A stretch of 64,000 bases of DNA from CAG-791 sp963650385 (GTDB lineage: Bacteria > Bacillota > Clostridia > Lachnospirales > Lachnospiraceae), in the NCBI GenBank assembly GCA_963650385.1, contig CAVJLL010000006.1:14739-78738 (forward strand), read 5' to 3'. A program made the position numbers and the translations under genes. The notes under the pieces are model-generated. The model ran no database searches. It was not told the origin of the DNA and saw only the letters and a program-made list of their open reading frames with translations. This document shows, one piece after another, positions 16,805-25,170 of this stretch (positions within the stretch are counted from its first letter, which is position 1; each line of letters begins with the position of its first letter).

Positions 16805-19600
16805 TCACTGCTGTGCGGCATCGGCAGTCCCCTGTGCAGCAGCCTGCGAAGCGGTGTCTGCCGCCGTCTGATCCGCTGCACCTGTCGTGCTCTGCTGTGT
16901 TCCCGCTTCCGTTCCGGTTCCGTCACCGTCCGCTGCGCCGTCTTCCTGCGCGGCATCCGGATTCGAAGGCGTCGTCGCCGTTCCGTTTCCGCCGGTTCCT
17001 TCCGCCGTATTGCCCTCGGAATCTGCAGCAGCGCCTGCTGCATTGGAGGCCTTTCCAGTCCCGAGATTCTCCGGCAGCGCAGAGCTGCTGTACTCATAGC
17101 CCGTGTTCGGATCAATCAGATTCCCGTTGTTGGGATTGATGTAGAAGCCGGTCGCCGCATCCACCTCATAGCTCTTCCAGGCCTGAACGCTGGAATCGTT
17201 TCTGGTCTGATCAATCTGTCCTTCCTTCGGACTTGCCGAATCCACAACGCCGTCGTTGTCGGTATCGTACTGGTCCGCCTTGCCGTCGCCGTCCACATCC
17301 AATGCATCCGTCACGCCGTCGCCGTTGGTGTCCACCGGCGTATCCGGAACACCGTCGCCGTTGCCGTCCACTGCGTCCGCCACGCCGTCGCCGTCCGTAT
17401 CCACGTCGCAGATGATCGCCACCGGCTTCTGGTTGTAGTTCCCGGCGCCGTAGGCCAGCGTATTGTCCAGATTCAGCTGCTCGAGCTCCGCCTTCTCATC
17501 ATCCGAAAGCTCTTCTGTCATGTAGATGCCCAGATACGGCAGCACCTCCGTCAGCACCTTCCGAACGATGCGTGTTGCATATTTGGCATCGTCCTGCGGG
17601 TAGTGATTGATGCGGTCCACAACGACATAAATGGCAATCTGCGGATCGTCCGCCGGCGCATAGCCCATGAACGAAACAACGTAATTGGTTTTGTCTCTCG
17701 GAATTGTCTCCGCCGTTCCCGTCTTGCCGCCGATCATGTATCCGGCCGGCCGGGCTGTTTTGCCGGTTCCGTTGGCGCCGGCCACAACCTGCAGGCAGGC
17801 TTCGCGGATTTTGGCACTGGTATCCTCCGAAATCGTGCGCTTCACGAGTCTCGGCTCTATGTTCTGCACCGTGGCGCCGCTCGCGCTGGTAATCTTGCTC
17901 ACCACATGCGGCTCATAGTAATAGCCGCCGTTGATCAGCGACGAAAAGCCGGTAATCATCTGAATCATAGTGACGTCAAAGTTCTGCCCGAAGGAGTTGG
18001 TCGCAAGGTCGACGTCCACCATCTTGTCTGCCGTATAGATCAGTCCGTCCGTGCGGACCTCCTTGGCAAGGTCAATATTTGTTTTTAATCCAAAATTAAA
18101 GATCCGCTGGAACTTGCAGAAAATCTCCTCTCCGGTTGCCAGCGCCATATCCATCAGGACCACGTTGCAGGAGCGCTCAATCGCCTGGTCGAGCGTCAGC
18201 ATGCCGTCGCCGTCGGTGTTGTGGCACTTGATCTCCCAGCCGTCCACCGTCAGCGAACCGCCGCAGTAATAGCTCTCATCTCCGGTAAGGCTCCCGGACT
18301 CCAGCGCCGCCGCCATGGTGAAGGGCTTTGCCGTCGATCCCGGCTCGTAATAGGTCGAAATGCAGAAGTTGTTCCACAGGGCATACAGGTAACGCGAGAG
18401 CTGCTCGTTGTCCTGGGAGATGGTATTTACATCCTCCTGCGTCAGATAGCTGTAGGTCGGAGAATCCTTGGCAAAGCCGTCATCTCCGTCGCTCAGAACC
18501 GGCATGCCGACCAGCAGATCCGAGTTGTACGGATCGTTGGGATCAAAGGTCGGATAGCTTGCCATAGCAAGGATCTCACCGTTGTTGACATTCTGGATGA
18601 TGCAGCCCACGTTTCTGGCACCGTACCCTTCATGGTAGTCGCCGTCCTTGTACTCATCCATGAACTCCTGCAGGTACTTCTCCACGATGCTCTGAATATT
18701 GACATCAATGGTGAGCGTCAGGTTGTTTCCGTCGGTTGCATCAATGACCGTGCGCTCCAGGTTCGAACTGTCATTGAGATACCCGTATTCGCGGCCGGAG
18801 GTGCCGTTCAGCGTACTGTTGTAATACTCCTCCAGTCCAAAGGCTCCCTGATTGCCGCTGCCGGAGAAGCCGAGCACGTGTGACAGAAGCGTTCCGTTCG
18901 GGTAGCTTCTGGCGTAGGACGATTCAAACCAGATTCCCTGAATGTTCTGATACTCGCTGTTGGTCGCCTGCGCGTCCTCGAGCTGTGTCTGCAGATCCGC
19001 AAGCTTGGTTTCATTGGCCGCGCCGTTGTTCTCAGCCTTGATTTCTTCCTTGATGTTGGCTACGCGTTCCGCCGCATCCGATATTTCCTTCTCATAAGCG
19101 GTTTTGTCCTCGTAGGACAGGCCCCGCCTGGCAATGTAGTAGCGGGAATCCGGATTGTCATGAATGTACTGCTCAATGGTGCTCCGATCCAGTCCCAGCC
19201 GCTCGCAGGCCGCCAGCGTCGGCTCCTTATAGCTGCTCTCTCCGTCCTCGTTTTCCGGTCCGTTGTTGATCTGATAGGCATCCACAATGACGTTGTAAAT
19301 CAGCTCGCTCGTCGCCAGTACGGTTCCGTTGCGGTCCGCAATGGTTCCGCGCTTGTACGGAATCTCTCTGGAGTCGTAGGACTGCTGGGCGAGGATCTGC
19401 CGTTTGTAGTCGTTGCCGTTGTTCTTGTTGATGTAGGCAATTCGTATGATAAGCGCGACAAAAGCCAGCAGTACCAATGCGAACAGTACTACCAGCTTCG
19501 TCTGCATTTTTTTGTTGAACTGCCTTGTCCTTGTGCGGCGAGGAGGCTCACTGCCCGGCCTCTTTCCTCCCCGCACTGCGGAGTGCCTGTTGTCTGCCAT
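16805..19600 (-). CDS. ftsI: Class B penicillin-binding protein (FtsI/SpoVD type) with calcium-loop-like C-terminal repeats
   Basis: A 931-residue transpeptidase with one N-terminal membrane anchor (about residues 35-55) and a dimerisation domain carrying a coiled-coil-like insert (about 165-220). The catalytic domain has Ser422-Thr-Ala-Lys425, Ser477-Cys-Asn479 and Lys626-Thr-Gly. It cross-links septal peptidoglycan with FtsW. Unusually, residues about 729-785 hold five Asp-rich loops such as DTDGDGVADA and DTNGDGVTDA, resembling thrombospondin type-3 or EF-hand calcium loops. A 100-residue Ala/Gly/Thr/Asp tail follows. No PASTA domain is seen. It replaces the usual 600-750-residue protein between ftsL and mraY. 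Confidence 0.92.
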   Translation of the reverse strand: MADNRHSAVRGGKRPGSEPPRRTRTRQFNKKMQTKLVVLFALVLLAFVALIIRIAYINKNNGNDYKRQILAQQSYDSREIPYKRGTIADRNGTVLATSELIYNVIVDAYQINNGPENEDGESSYKEPTLAACERLGLDRSTIEQYIHDNPDSRYYIARRGLSYEDKTAYEKEISDAAERVANIKEEIKAENNGAANETKLADLQTQLEDAQATNSEYQNIQGIWFESSYARSYPNGTLLSHVLGFSGSGNQGAFGLEEYYNSTLNGTSGREYGYLNDSSNLERTVIDATDGNNLTLTIDVNIQSIVEKYLQEFMDEYKDGDYHEGYGARNVGCIIQNVNNGEILAMASYPTFDPNDPYNSDLLVGMPVLSDGDDGFAKDSPTYSYLTQEDVNTISQDNEQLSRYLYALWNNFCISTYYEPGSTAKPFTMAAALESGSLTGDESYYCGGSLTVDGWEIKCHNTDGDGMLTLDQAIERSCNVVLMDMALATGEEIFCKFQRIFNFGLKTNIDLAKEVRTDGLIYTADKMVDVDLATNSFGQNFDVTMIQMITGFSSLINGGYYYEPHVVSKITSASGATVQNIEPRLVKRTISEDTSAKIREACLQVVAGANGTGKTARPAGYMIGGKTGTAETIPRDKTNYVVSFMGYAPADDPQIAIYVVVDRINHYPQDDAKYATRIVRKVLTEVLPYLGIYMTEELSDDEKAELEQLNLDNTLAYGAGNYNQKPVAIICDVDTDGDGVADAVDGNGDGVPDTPVDTNGDGVTDALDVDGDGKADQYDTDNDGVVDSASPKEGQIDQTRNDSSVQAWKSYEVDAATGFYINPNNGNLIDPNTGYEYSSSALPENLGTGKASNAAGAAADSEGNTAEGTGGNGTATTPSNPDAAQEDGAADGDGTGTEAGTQQSTTGAADQTAADTASQAAAQGTADAAQQ
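17238..17405. repeat. Tandem repeat encoding five Asp-rich loops in the PBP
   Basis: About five degenerate units of 30-36 bases, rich in GCCGTCGCCGT words, encode the DxDxDG loops. Such repeats can expand or contract by recombination, so loop number may vary between strains. Confidence 0.7.
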
Positions 19601-19626
19601 CTAGAATGTCTTTCTGTTTTCCGGCT

Positions 19627-20148
19627 CTACTGTCCGATTTTCGTCACCTGGCGCACATAGTCGCCGGACTCCCCGTCATAGGTTACAATCTGGTCTTCCT
19701 GCGCATACGTCATTCCCAGCTCCGCAATGGCGCGGTACTTGACATCATCCAGACTGACGCTGGAGTTGATCTCCACCTGCTTCTGGCTGTTGTCGCTCTT
19801 CAAGGTTGCCAGCTGCGTCTCCAGACTTGCAATTTCCTTCACGGCCGTGGTCACTCTGGACTGCAGTGACACGTACTGGAACAGAAAATAAGAGATCAGA
19901 CCGACCATCGCAATGATCGCCGCCACAGCGAGCGGGTTCATGAAGTGCTTGGGCTGCTGCGCAGGCACTCTTTCTGCATCTGCACGGCGGGAGTAGCTTT
20001 TCTCCTCAATTTCATAAGTGTCATAATCCGGTGCTGCCGCACCGTAGACATAGCGGTCAGCGGCATACGGATTCTGACGATATCCGCTCCTTCCGGAGCT
20101 CTGATATGCGTTCCTTCCGGAGCTGCGGTTATAATTTCTGTTTGCCAT
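19627..20148 (-). CDS. ftsL: Cell division protein FtsL-like
   Basis: A 173-residue bitopic protein with a Ser/Tyr/Arg-rich cytoplasmic tail (about 70 residues), one membrane segment (about 72-92) and an extracellular coiled coil (VTTAVKEIASLETQLATLKS). It matches FtsL/DivIC proteins that bridge FtsQ to FtsW-PBP. FtsL sequences are poorly conserved, so position between rsmH and the PBP is the main support. AGAGG lies before the ATG. Confidence 0.82.
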   Translation of the reverse strand: MANRNYNRSSGRNAYQSSGRSGYRQNPYAADRYVYGAAAPDYDTYEIEEKSYSRRADAERVPAQQPKHFMNPLAVAAIIAMVGLISYFLFQYVSLQSRVTTAVKEIASLETQLATLKSDNSQKQVEINSSVSLDDVKYRAIAELGMTYAQEDQIVTYDGESGDYVRQVTKIGQ

Positions 20149-20176
20149 AGTTGCCTCTTTTCACCGGGACTTATGC

Positions 20177-21118
20177 TTATTTCCCGGCTTTTTCAAATAC
20201 ACGCAACTTCGAGCTTGCAGCCCGCCGGTTGCGTTCCAGTTCGTCCTCGGACGGGACGATCGGCTTTCTCGTAATCACTCTTCCCTTTGATTTCCTGCCG
20301 CAGACGCAGACCGGAAATTCCGGAGGACACGTGCACGGATTCTCATTCCGCCGGAACGCGTTCTTGACGATGCGGTCCTCCAGAGAATGGAAGGTGATGA
20401 TGCAGAGCCTTCCGCCCGGCGCCAGTAGATCAATCAGCTGATCAATGGAATCCTGCAGAACGTCCAGCTCCCGGTTGCACGCGATGCGGATCGCCTGAAA
20501 GGAACGTTTGCAGGGATTGCCGTATTTTTCCTGCATTTTCATGGGAACGCTGGCGCGGATCACCCGGACCAGCTCGCCTGTTGTTGTGAAGGGCTTTGCC
20601 TCTCTCTCCTGCACGATCCGCCGGGCAATGCCGGATGCATAGCGCTCCTCTCCGTAATCGCGGAGAATCCGCGTGAGCTCCTCCTGACTTTTCTCATTCA
20701 CGATATCCGCTGCGGTAACCGGGCCATCCTGGTCCATCCGCATATCCAGCGGCTCGTCGCTGTTGTAGGAAAACCCACGCTCCGGGTTATCCAGCTGATA
20801 GGAGGAGACACCGATATCCAGCAGGATGCCGTCGACCGAAGGGATCTCCAGCTGACGCAGAATCTGCGGGATGTGCTCGTAGTTGTCGTGCACAATGGTG
20901 ACGGCATCGCCGTAAGGCTCCAGCCGCTTTGATGCCGCTGCAATGGCATCCTTATCCTGGTCAATGCCGATCAGGCGTCCGCCCTCTCTCAGCCGGGCTG
21001 CAATCTGCGAGCTGTGTCCAGCGCCGCCCAACGTTCCGTCCACGTAGATGCCGGAGGGCCGAATGTTTAAATTCTCAATAACCTCGTCCAGAAGGACGGG
21101 AATATGACTGAACTCCAT
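20177..21118 (-). CDS. rsmH: 16S rRNA m4C1402 methyltransferase RsmH (MraW)
   Basis: A 313-residue SAM-dependent enzyme that methylates N4 of C1402 in 16S rRNA. The family start HIPVLLDEVIENL, the SAM loop DGTLGGAGHS and the C-terminal LCIITFHSLEDRIVK are present. AAGGAGG precedes the ATG, 21 bases after mraZ. Its place as second gene of the dcw cluster is canonical. Confidence 0.97.
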   Translation of the reverse strand: MEFSHIPVLLDEVIENLNIRPSGIYVDGTLGGAGHSSQIAARLREGGRLIGIDQDKDAIAAASKRLEPYGDAVTIVHDNYEHIPQILRQLEIPSVDGILLDIGVSSYQLDNPERGFSYNSDEPLDMRMDQDGPVTAADIVNEKSQEELTRILRDYGEERYASGIARRIVQEREAKPFTTTGELVRVIRASVPMKMQEKYGNPCKRSFQAIRIACNRELDVLQDSIDQLIDLLAPGGRLCIITFHSLEDRIVKNAFRRNENPCTCPPEFPVCVCGRKSKGRVITRKPIVPSEDELERNRRAASSKLRVFEKAGK

Positions 21119-21139
21119 GGGTCCTTCCCTCCTTCCGGG

Positions 21140-21589
21140 TTAAATCTGGAAACCGCCGGCCAGAAGCTCATCCGAGATTGCACTGATGTCCTCCGGTGTA
21201 TGAGCCTCATCGTATGCCGTGTATTCCTCTTCGCTCCAGAGCTCACCTCTGGCTCCCATGCCGACAAATACAACATTTTTGTCGATGCCTGCCAGCTGGC
21301 GCAGCTGCGGAGGAAGGAGAATGCGTCCCTGCTTGTCAATTTCCACTTCCATGGTTCCGGACATAAAGTAGCGCACCAGCTCTCTTGCCTGTCTGGAGTT
21401 GGACGGCAGTGCCTTGAGCCGATCCGAGAATGCATTCCAGTCGTCCTCGTCGTAAATCTGGAGACACTTATCAAAGCCTCTTCCAATCCAGAAGTGGCTT
21501 CCCAGTATCTCTCTGAACTTCGCCGGCACTATCAGCCGTCCCTTGCTGTCAAGGGAATGGTGATATTCGCCCGAGAACGTCTTCGTCAT
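21140..21589 (-). CDS. mraZ: Transcriptional regulator MraZ
   Basis: A 149-residue protein with two AbrB-like MraZ repeats, each with a DxKGR-type turn (SLDSKGRLIVP near residue 13; EIDKQGRILLP near 83). MraZ forms a ring and represses the dcw operon by binding repeated TGGGN boxes. Three such boxes lie just upstream (21652-21676), so autoregulation is strongly suggested. Confidence 0.96.
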   Translation of the reverse strand: MTKTFSGEYHHSLDSKGRLIVPAKFREILGSHFWIGRGFDKCLQIYDEDDWNAFSDRLKALPSNSRQARELVRYFMSGTMEVEIDKQGRILLPPQLRQLAGIDKNVVFVGMGARGELWSEEEYTAYDEAHTPEDISAISDELLAGGFQI

Positions 21590-21651
21590 GATCGGTTTCC
21601 TGCAGTCCTCCCACTTCCTGCCACATTTATGTCAGATTTTGGGAATTTCCT

Positions 21652-21676
21652 CCCCATGTACGCCAATCATAACCCA
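21652..21676 (-). promoter_or_regulatory. MraZ operator: three TGGG-type boxes with 5-base spacing
   Basis: On the minus strand TGGGT, TTGGC and TGGGG occur with exactly five bases between boxes, the arrangement known for MraZ binding. The last box ends about 60 bases upstream of the mraZ start. Confidence 0.72.
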
Positions 21677-21724
21677 CTCGGGAGGTTATGACAAGACTGC
21701 GTGCGGAGTTTTCGGTGCAGAATG

Positions 21725-21770
21725 GTTACTGTACAGACGCCACCCTGTCGTTTGGCTGGCGAGTGTACTG
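21725..21770. repeat. Copy of dispersed repeat family B
   Basis: GTTACTGTACAGACGCC (21725-21741) is followed by TTTGGCTGGCG and TGTACTGTAAC, making a near-perfect inverted repeat. The first motif recurs at 61317 and 63911. Confidence 0.6.
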
Positions 21771-21809
21771 TAACGACCAGTCAAACGACAAGGCGTCTGA
21801 GTTGCAGCG

Positions 21810-21847
21810 AAAAAGCCGGCCCGTGGGGGAAATTCCCACGAGCCGGC
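21810..21847 (-). terminator. Terminator of lgt
   Basis: GCCGGC-CGTGGG and CCCACG-GCCGGC form a GC-rich stem. On the minus strand it is followed by TTTTT, 35 bases after the lgt stop. Confidence 0.8.
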
Positions 21848-21882
21848 TCTTTGCCGATCAAAATATATTCACGTTTTGCCGT

Positions 21883-22764
21883 TTACTGCTGTGCTGCCGC
21901 TTTGCTCCCGCCGCGGAGCCGGATGATCACAATGGCTGTAATCGATACTGCTGCCATCAGAACGCCCATCACCAGATTCACCGGAATGGAGGTGCCTGTG
22001 ATGTAGAGCTGGTCGGTCCGGATGGCTTCGATCCAGGCTCGGCCGATGCCGTAGCCTGCCAGATACAGGAGGAACATCTCGCCCTTAAACCGGCGATGCT
22101 TCAGGAACAGCAGCAGGAACACAAGGACGCCCAGGTTCCACATTCCCTCATACAGAAAGGTCGGATGCACCTGAATGTAGTTGGCGCCCTCCGAAATCTT
22201 TGACGCCAGCTCTGCTGTAATGTCCCGCTCCCGCACGGCAGCCACCGGCAGACGCATGGCCAGCAGGCTGTCTGTGTAGCCGCCGAACACCTCCCGGTTG
22301 AAGAAATTCCCCCACCGGCCGATGATCTGGCCGACCAGAAGGCCGAACACCGCCGTGTCCAGGATCTCCGGGAGATACAGCTTTTTAACAACGCAGTATA
22401 CGTACGCCGTCAGTATTCCGCCCAGAACGCCGCCGTAAATTGCCAGTCCGCCGGCACGCACATTGAAGATCTGCAGCAGGTCGTCCTTGTAGGCGTCCCA
22501 GAAAAAGACAACATAATAAATTCTTGCACCGATGAGGCTGAATACGATCAGCCAGATTGAAATGTCCCAGTAGGTATCCGGCGACTGTTTCGTTTTCTTC
22601 GCGATATGCGTGGCCATGAGAATGCCGCACATCATGCCCAGCGCAATCATGCAGCCATACAGTGCCACTCGGAAATTCCCGATGTAAAAGGCCTGGGGAA
22701 CGTTATGAAGGTAAATTCCCAGATGCGGGAACGCAATGTCCATTGAATCCATCTGTTCTGTCAT
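21883..22764 (-). CDS. lgt: Prolipoprotein diacylglyceryl transferase Lgt
   Basis: A 293-residue membrane enzyme that transfers diacylglycerol from phosphatidylglycerol to the lipobox cysteine of prelipoproteins. The Lgt signature GRWGNFFNREVFG lies near residue 150, with RAGGLAIYGGVLGG before it and VHPTFLYEGMWN after. GGGAGAC precedes the ATG. The solute-binding and other lipoproteins in this window would be its substrates. Confidence 0.95.
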   Translation of the reverse strand: MTEQMDSMDIAFPHLGIYLHNVPQAFYIGNFRVALYGCMIALGMMCGILMATHIAKKTKQSPDTYWDISIWLIVFSLIGARIYYVVFFWDAYKDDLLQIFNVRAGGLAIYGGVLGGILTAYVYCVVKKLYLPEILDTAVFGLLVGQIIGRWGNFFNREVFGGYTDSLLAMRLPVAAVRERDITAELASKISEGANYIQVHPTFLYEGMWNLGVLVFLLLFLKHRRFKGEMFLLYLAGYGIGRAWIEAIRTDQLYITGTSIPVNLVMGVLMAAVSITAIVIIRLRGGSKAAAQQ

Positions 22765-22797
22765 CGCTTTGTCTCCCGATTCTCCTGCAGGTGCAGT

Positions 22798-23709
22798 TCA
22801 CTTTGCTTCCCGGCCTTCCGGGTTCTTTCCCGGAACCGCCGTGCCGCATTTTGCCCCTGTTCTGTCTCCGATCAGATGAACATCCAGCTGATTAAACGGA
22901 ATCTCCACCTGCTCTTTTTCAAATGCCAGCCGGATTTTCTCCTGCATATCCCACCGGACATCCATATAATCCTGAATGGACACTAGGCACCGCACCCCGA
23001 TCACCACGCTGCTCTCTCCCATTTCCTCCACATAGGTCCGACGGCTTTCCGCATGAATCCTCGGCTCCTCGTCCATCAGCTTTTCCAGAATCCCCATCGC
23101 TCTTCTGACGTCTTCGTCGTAGGAGATTCCAATGGTGATGGACAGTCTCTTTTCTCCGCCTGTCAGTCCGGAATTCACCACAGCCTTGTTGGTCAGTGTC
23201 GAATTCGGGATCACCATGCGCTCCCGCTCCGGCGTGAAGATGGTGGTGTAATAGAGTTCTATTTTCTCTACAGTCCCCTGCACATCCTCGCCCTTCACGG
23301 TGATGAAGTCACCCTCGCGAAAGGGCTTGAGGAGAAGGAGAAGAACGCCGCCTGCAAAATTAGACAGCACGCCCTGCGCCGCCAGCGAAATACCGACGCC
23401 GGCCGATGCAACCAATGCCGCAATGCTGGATGCCTCTACAATGTTCAGCTGCACGATCATGCTGACCAGTGTAAAGCCCAGGACCATTGCCTTGATCAGT
23501 GCCCGCATGAAGTGCCGCACCGTCGGTGCCGCGCCGGCCTTTTCCAGGTGACGGTCCATCACCGACAGAATGCGCTTCAATACCTTGGCAATGACAAAAT
23601 ATACGGCCGCGCATACCGCCGCCCGCAGCAGGAATTCCAGCGCAGAGCCGCCGGCCTTTGTCAGCCAGTTCTGCAGATCCCAGATTTTCGTCAGCTCATC
23701 CTCTGCCAT
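22798..23709 (-). CDS. Small-conductance mechanosensitive channel (MscS family)
   Basis: A 303-residue protein with three membrane segments. The pore helix TM3 includes ASAGVGISLAAQGVLSNFAG, with the small Gly/Ala faces typical of MscS, and is followed by the beta domain KPFREGDFITVKGEDVQGTV. It releases solutes on hypo-osmotic shock. ATG at 23709 is chosen because GAGGA is correctly spaced; an upstream TTG is too close. It begins 13 bases after ychF and is likely co-transcribed. Confidence 0.9.
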   Translation of the reverse strand: MAEDELTKIWDLQNWLTKAGGSALEFLLRAAVCAAVYFVIAKVLKRILSVMDRHLEKAGAAPTVRHFMRALIKAMVLGFTLVSMIVQLNIVEASSIAALVASAGVGISLAAQGVLSNFAGGVLLLLLKPFREGDFITVKGEDVQGTVEKIELYYTTIFTPERERMVIPNSTLTNKAVVNSGLTGGEKRLSITIGISYDEDVRRAMGILEKLMDEEPRIHAESRRTYVEEMGESSVVIGVRCLVSIQDYMDVRWDMQEKIRLAFEKEQVEIPFNQLDVHLIGDRTGAKCGTAVPGKNPEGREAK

Positions 23710-23722
23710 GTGCAATCCTCAG

Positions 23723-24820
23723 TTATACGTTAAAGCGGAATAAGATCACATCTCCGTCCTTGACAACGTACTCCTTGCCTTCCATGCCGACCTTGCCCTT
23801 TTCCCGTGCTGCGGCAAGGCTTCCTTCCTGCAGAAGGACCTCCCAGTTCACGACCTCGGCCTTGATGAAGCCGCGCTCGAAATCGGAGTGAATCTTGCCG
23901 GCCGCCTGCGGCGCCTTGGTGCCGATGCGGATGGTCCAGGCTCTGGTCTCGTCCTCGCCGGCTGTCAGGAAGCTCATAAGACCCAGCGTGTGATAGCTTG
24001 CCTTGATCAGCTTGTCCAGGCCGGATTCCTTAAGCCCCAGGTCCTCCAGGAAGATCTGACGCTCCTCGTCATCCAGCTCCGAAATCTCCGCCTCCATCTT
24101 GGCGCAGAGTGCGAACACCTCGCTGGATGTCTTCTGCGCATAGTCTCTCACTGCCTGTACAAAGGAATTCGAAGCGCCGTCATCGGCGATATCGTCCTCC
24201 GATACGTTGCAGGCATAGATCACCGGCTTTGCTGTCAGGAGACTGTATTCCTTCAGGAGCTTTGCCTCATCCTCCGAGGGCTCCTCCATCGTCAGAATCG
24301 GCTCGCCTGCCTCCAGATGTGCCTTGATGCTCTGCAGATACTCCAGCTCCTTCGCGGCCTCTTTATCCATGCGGGCCGTCTTGGCCACCTTGGAGATCCG
24401 ACGCTCCAGCACCTCCAGATCAGCGAAGATCAGCTCCATGTTGATGGTCTCAATGTCACGTACCGGGTCCACCGAGCCGTCTACATGCGTCACATTCGGA
24501 TCCTCAAAGCAGCGCACCACATGCACAATCGCGTCGCACTCACGAATATTCGCAAGGAACTGGTTTCCAAGACCCTCACCCTTGGAGGCTCCGCGGACAA
24601 GACCTGCGATGTCGACAAATTCAATAACCGCCGGGGTGACCTTTTTGGAATGGTACATTTCGCCCAGCTTCCGGATTCGCTCATCCGGAACCGGAACCAC
24701 GCCCACATTCGGGTCAATCGTGCAGAAGGGATAGTTGGCCACATCCGCTCCTGCCTTTGTCAGTGAATTGAACAGCGTACTTTTCCCTACATTGGGAAGA
24801 CCTACGATACCTAATTTCAT
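23723..24820 (-). CDS. ychF: Redox-regulated ATPase YchF (OLA1 family)
   Basis: A 365-residue P-loop protein of the Obg/OLA1 group that prefers ATP and associates with ribosomes. The Walker A is GLPNVGKST (residues 7-15), followed by FVDIAGLVRGASKGEGLGN. It ends with the TGS-type domain segment VNWEVLLQEGSLAAAREKG and VVKDGDVILFRFNV. GGAGGG precedes the ATG. Confidence 0.96.
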   Translation of the reverse strand: MKLGIVGLPNVGKSTLFNSLTKAGADVANYPFCTIDPNVGVVPVPDERIRKLGEMYHSKKVTPAVIEFVDIAGLVRGASKGEGLGNQFLANIRECDAIVHVVRCFEDPNVTHVDGSVDPVRDIETINMELIFADLEVLERRISKVAKTARMDKEAAKELEYLQSIKAHLEAGEPILTMEEPSEDEAKLLKEYSLLTAKPVIYACNVSEDDIADDGASNSFVQAVRDYAQKTSSEVFALCAKMEAEISELDDEERQIFLEDLGLKESGLDKLIKASYHTLGLMSFLTAGEDETRAWTIRIGTKAPQAAGKIHSDFERGFIKAEVVNWEVLLQEGSLAAAREKGKVGMEGKEYVVKDGDVILFRFNV

Positions 24821-25020
24821 ATTCTGTATTACCCTCCTGAAAGCCCTTGATTTTTAAGGCTCTTTCCACGTTCTGAAATCTCGGGTGTACCCATTGCTGT
24901 ACCAATGGAATTCTGTACATCGGACGGCTCCGCTTCTCGATCAGCGCCGGTGACAGCAGGCATCATTTTACTCCATGAGAGCCCTGCCCGTAAAGATTCC
25001 CTCTTTGCGTCTTTCTTGCC
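24821..25020 (-). ncRNA. Structured 5' leader candidate of ychF
   Basis: No gene is seen in the 350 bases before ychF. On the ychF strand the leader contains nested pairings: CCATTG/CAATGG (24891-24908) enclosed by TGTAC/GTACA (24886-24919), and a GCAGG/CCTGC pairing further upstream. I do not recognise a known riboswitch or T-box motif. Confidence 0.35.
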
Positions 25021-25055
25021 AAGTTTGTAGAAATGATTCTACAAACTTTTATTTT
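25021..25055 (+). terminator. Terminator-like hairpin, plus-strand orientation
   Basis: AAGTTTGTAGAA pairs perfectly with TTCTACAAACTT around ATGA, followed by TTATTTT. No plus-strand gene precedes it, so any transcript ending here would be unannotated. Confidence 0.5.
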
Positions 25056-25100
25056 CCACAAGTTTATCACATGAAAAATCGTTATCGATGGGCGTCGAAT

Positions 25101-25129
25101 ACAAAAACGGCCCGGATTTCTCCGGGCCG
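25101..25129 (-). terminator. Terminator of the acyltransferase pseudogene
   Basis: CGGCCCGGA and TCCGGGCCG form a strong stem followed on the minus strand by TTTTTGT, about 40 bases after the stop codon. Confidence 0.75.
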
Positions 25130-25170
25130 CTGATATCAGATCAATTGTCAGGTTGTGAACAGATACGGTT

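Noticed and set aside
17238..17405. CRISPR-like repeats
   Set aside because: The repeats are short, contiguous, in frame and encode Asp-rich loops within the PBP; there are no spacers.
15902..18088. 728-codon open frame on the plus strand across mraY and the PBP
   Set aside because: It is antisense to two certain genes, has no ribosome site or family-like sequence, and is rich in residues created by reading GC-rich third positions.
24821..25020. T-box leader before ychF suggested by GGGTACACC
   Set aside because: The T-box bulge TGGNACCGCG is missing and ychF is not an amino-acid gene.
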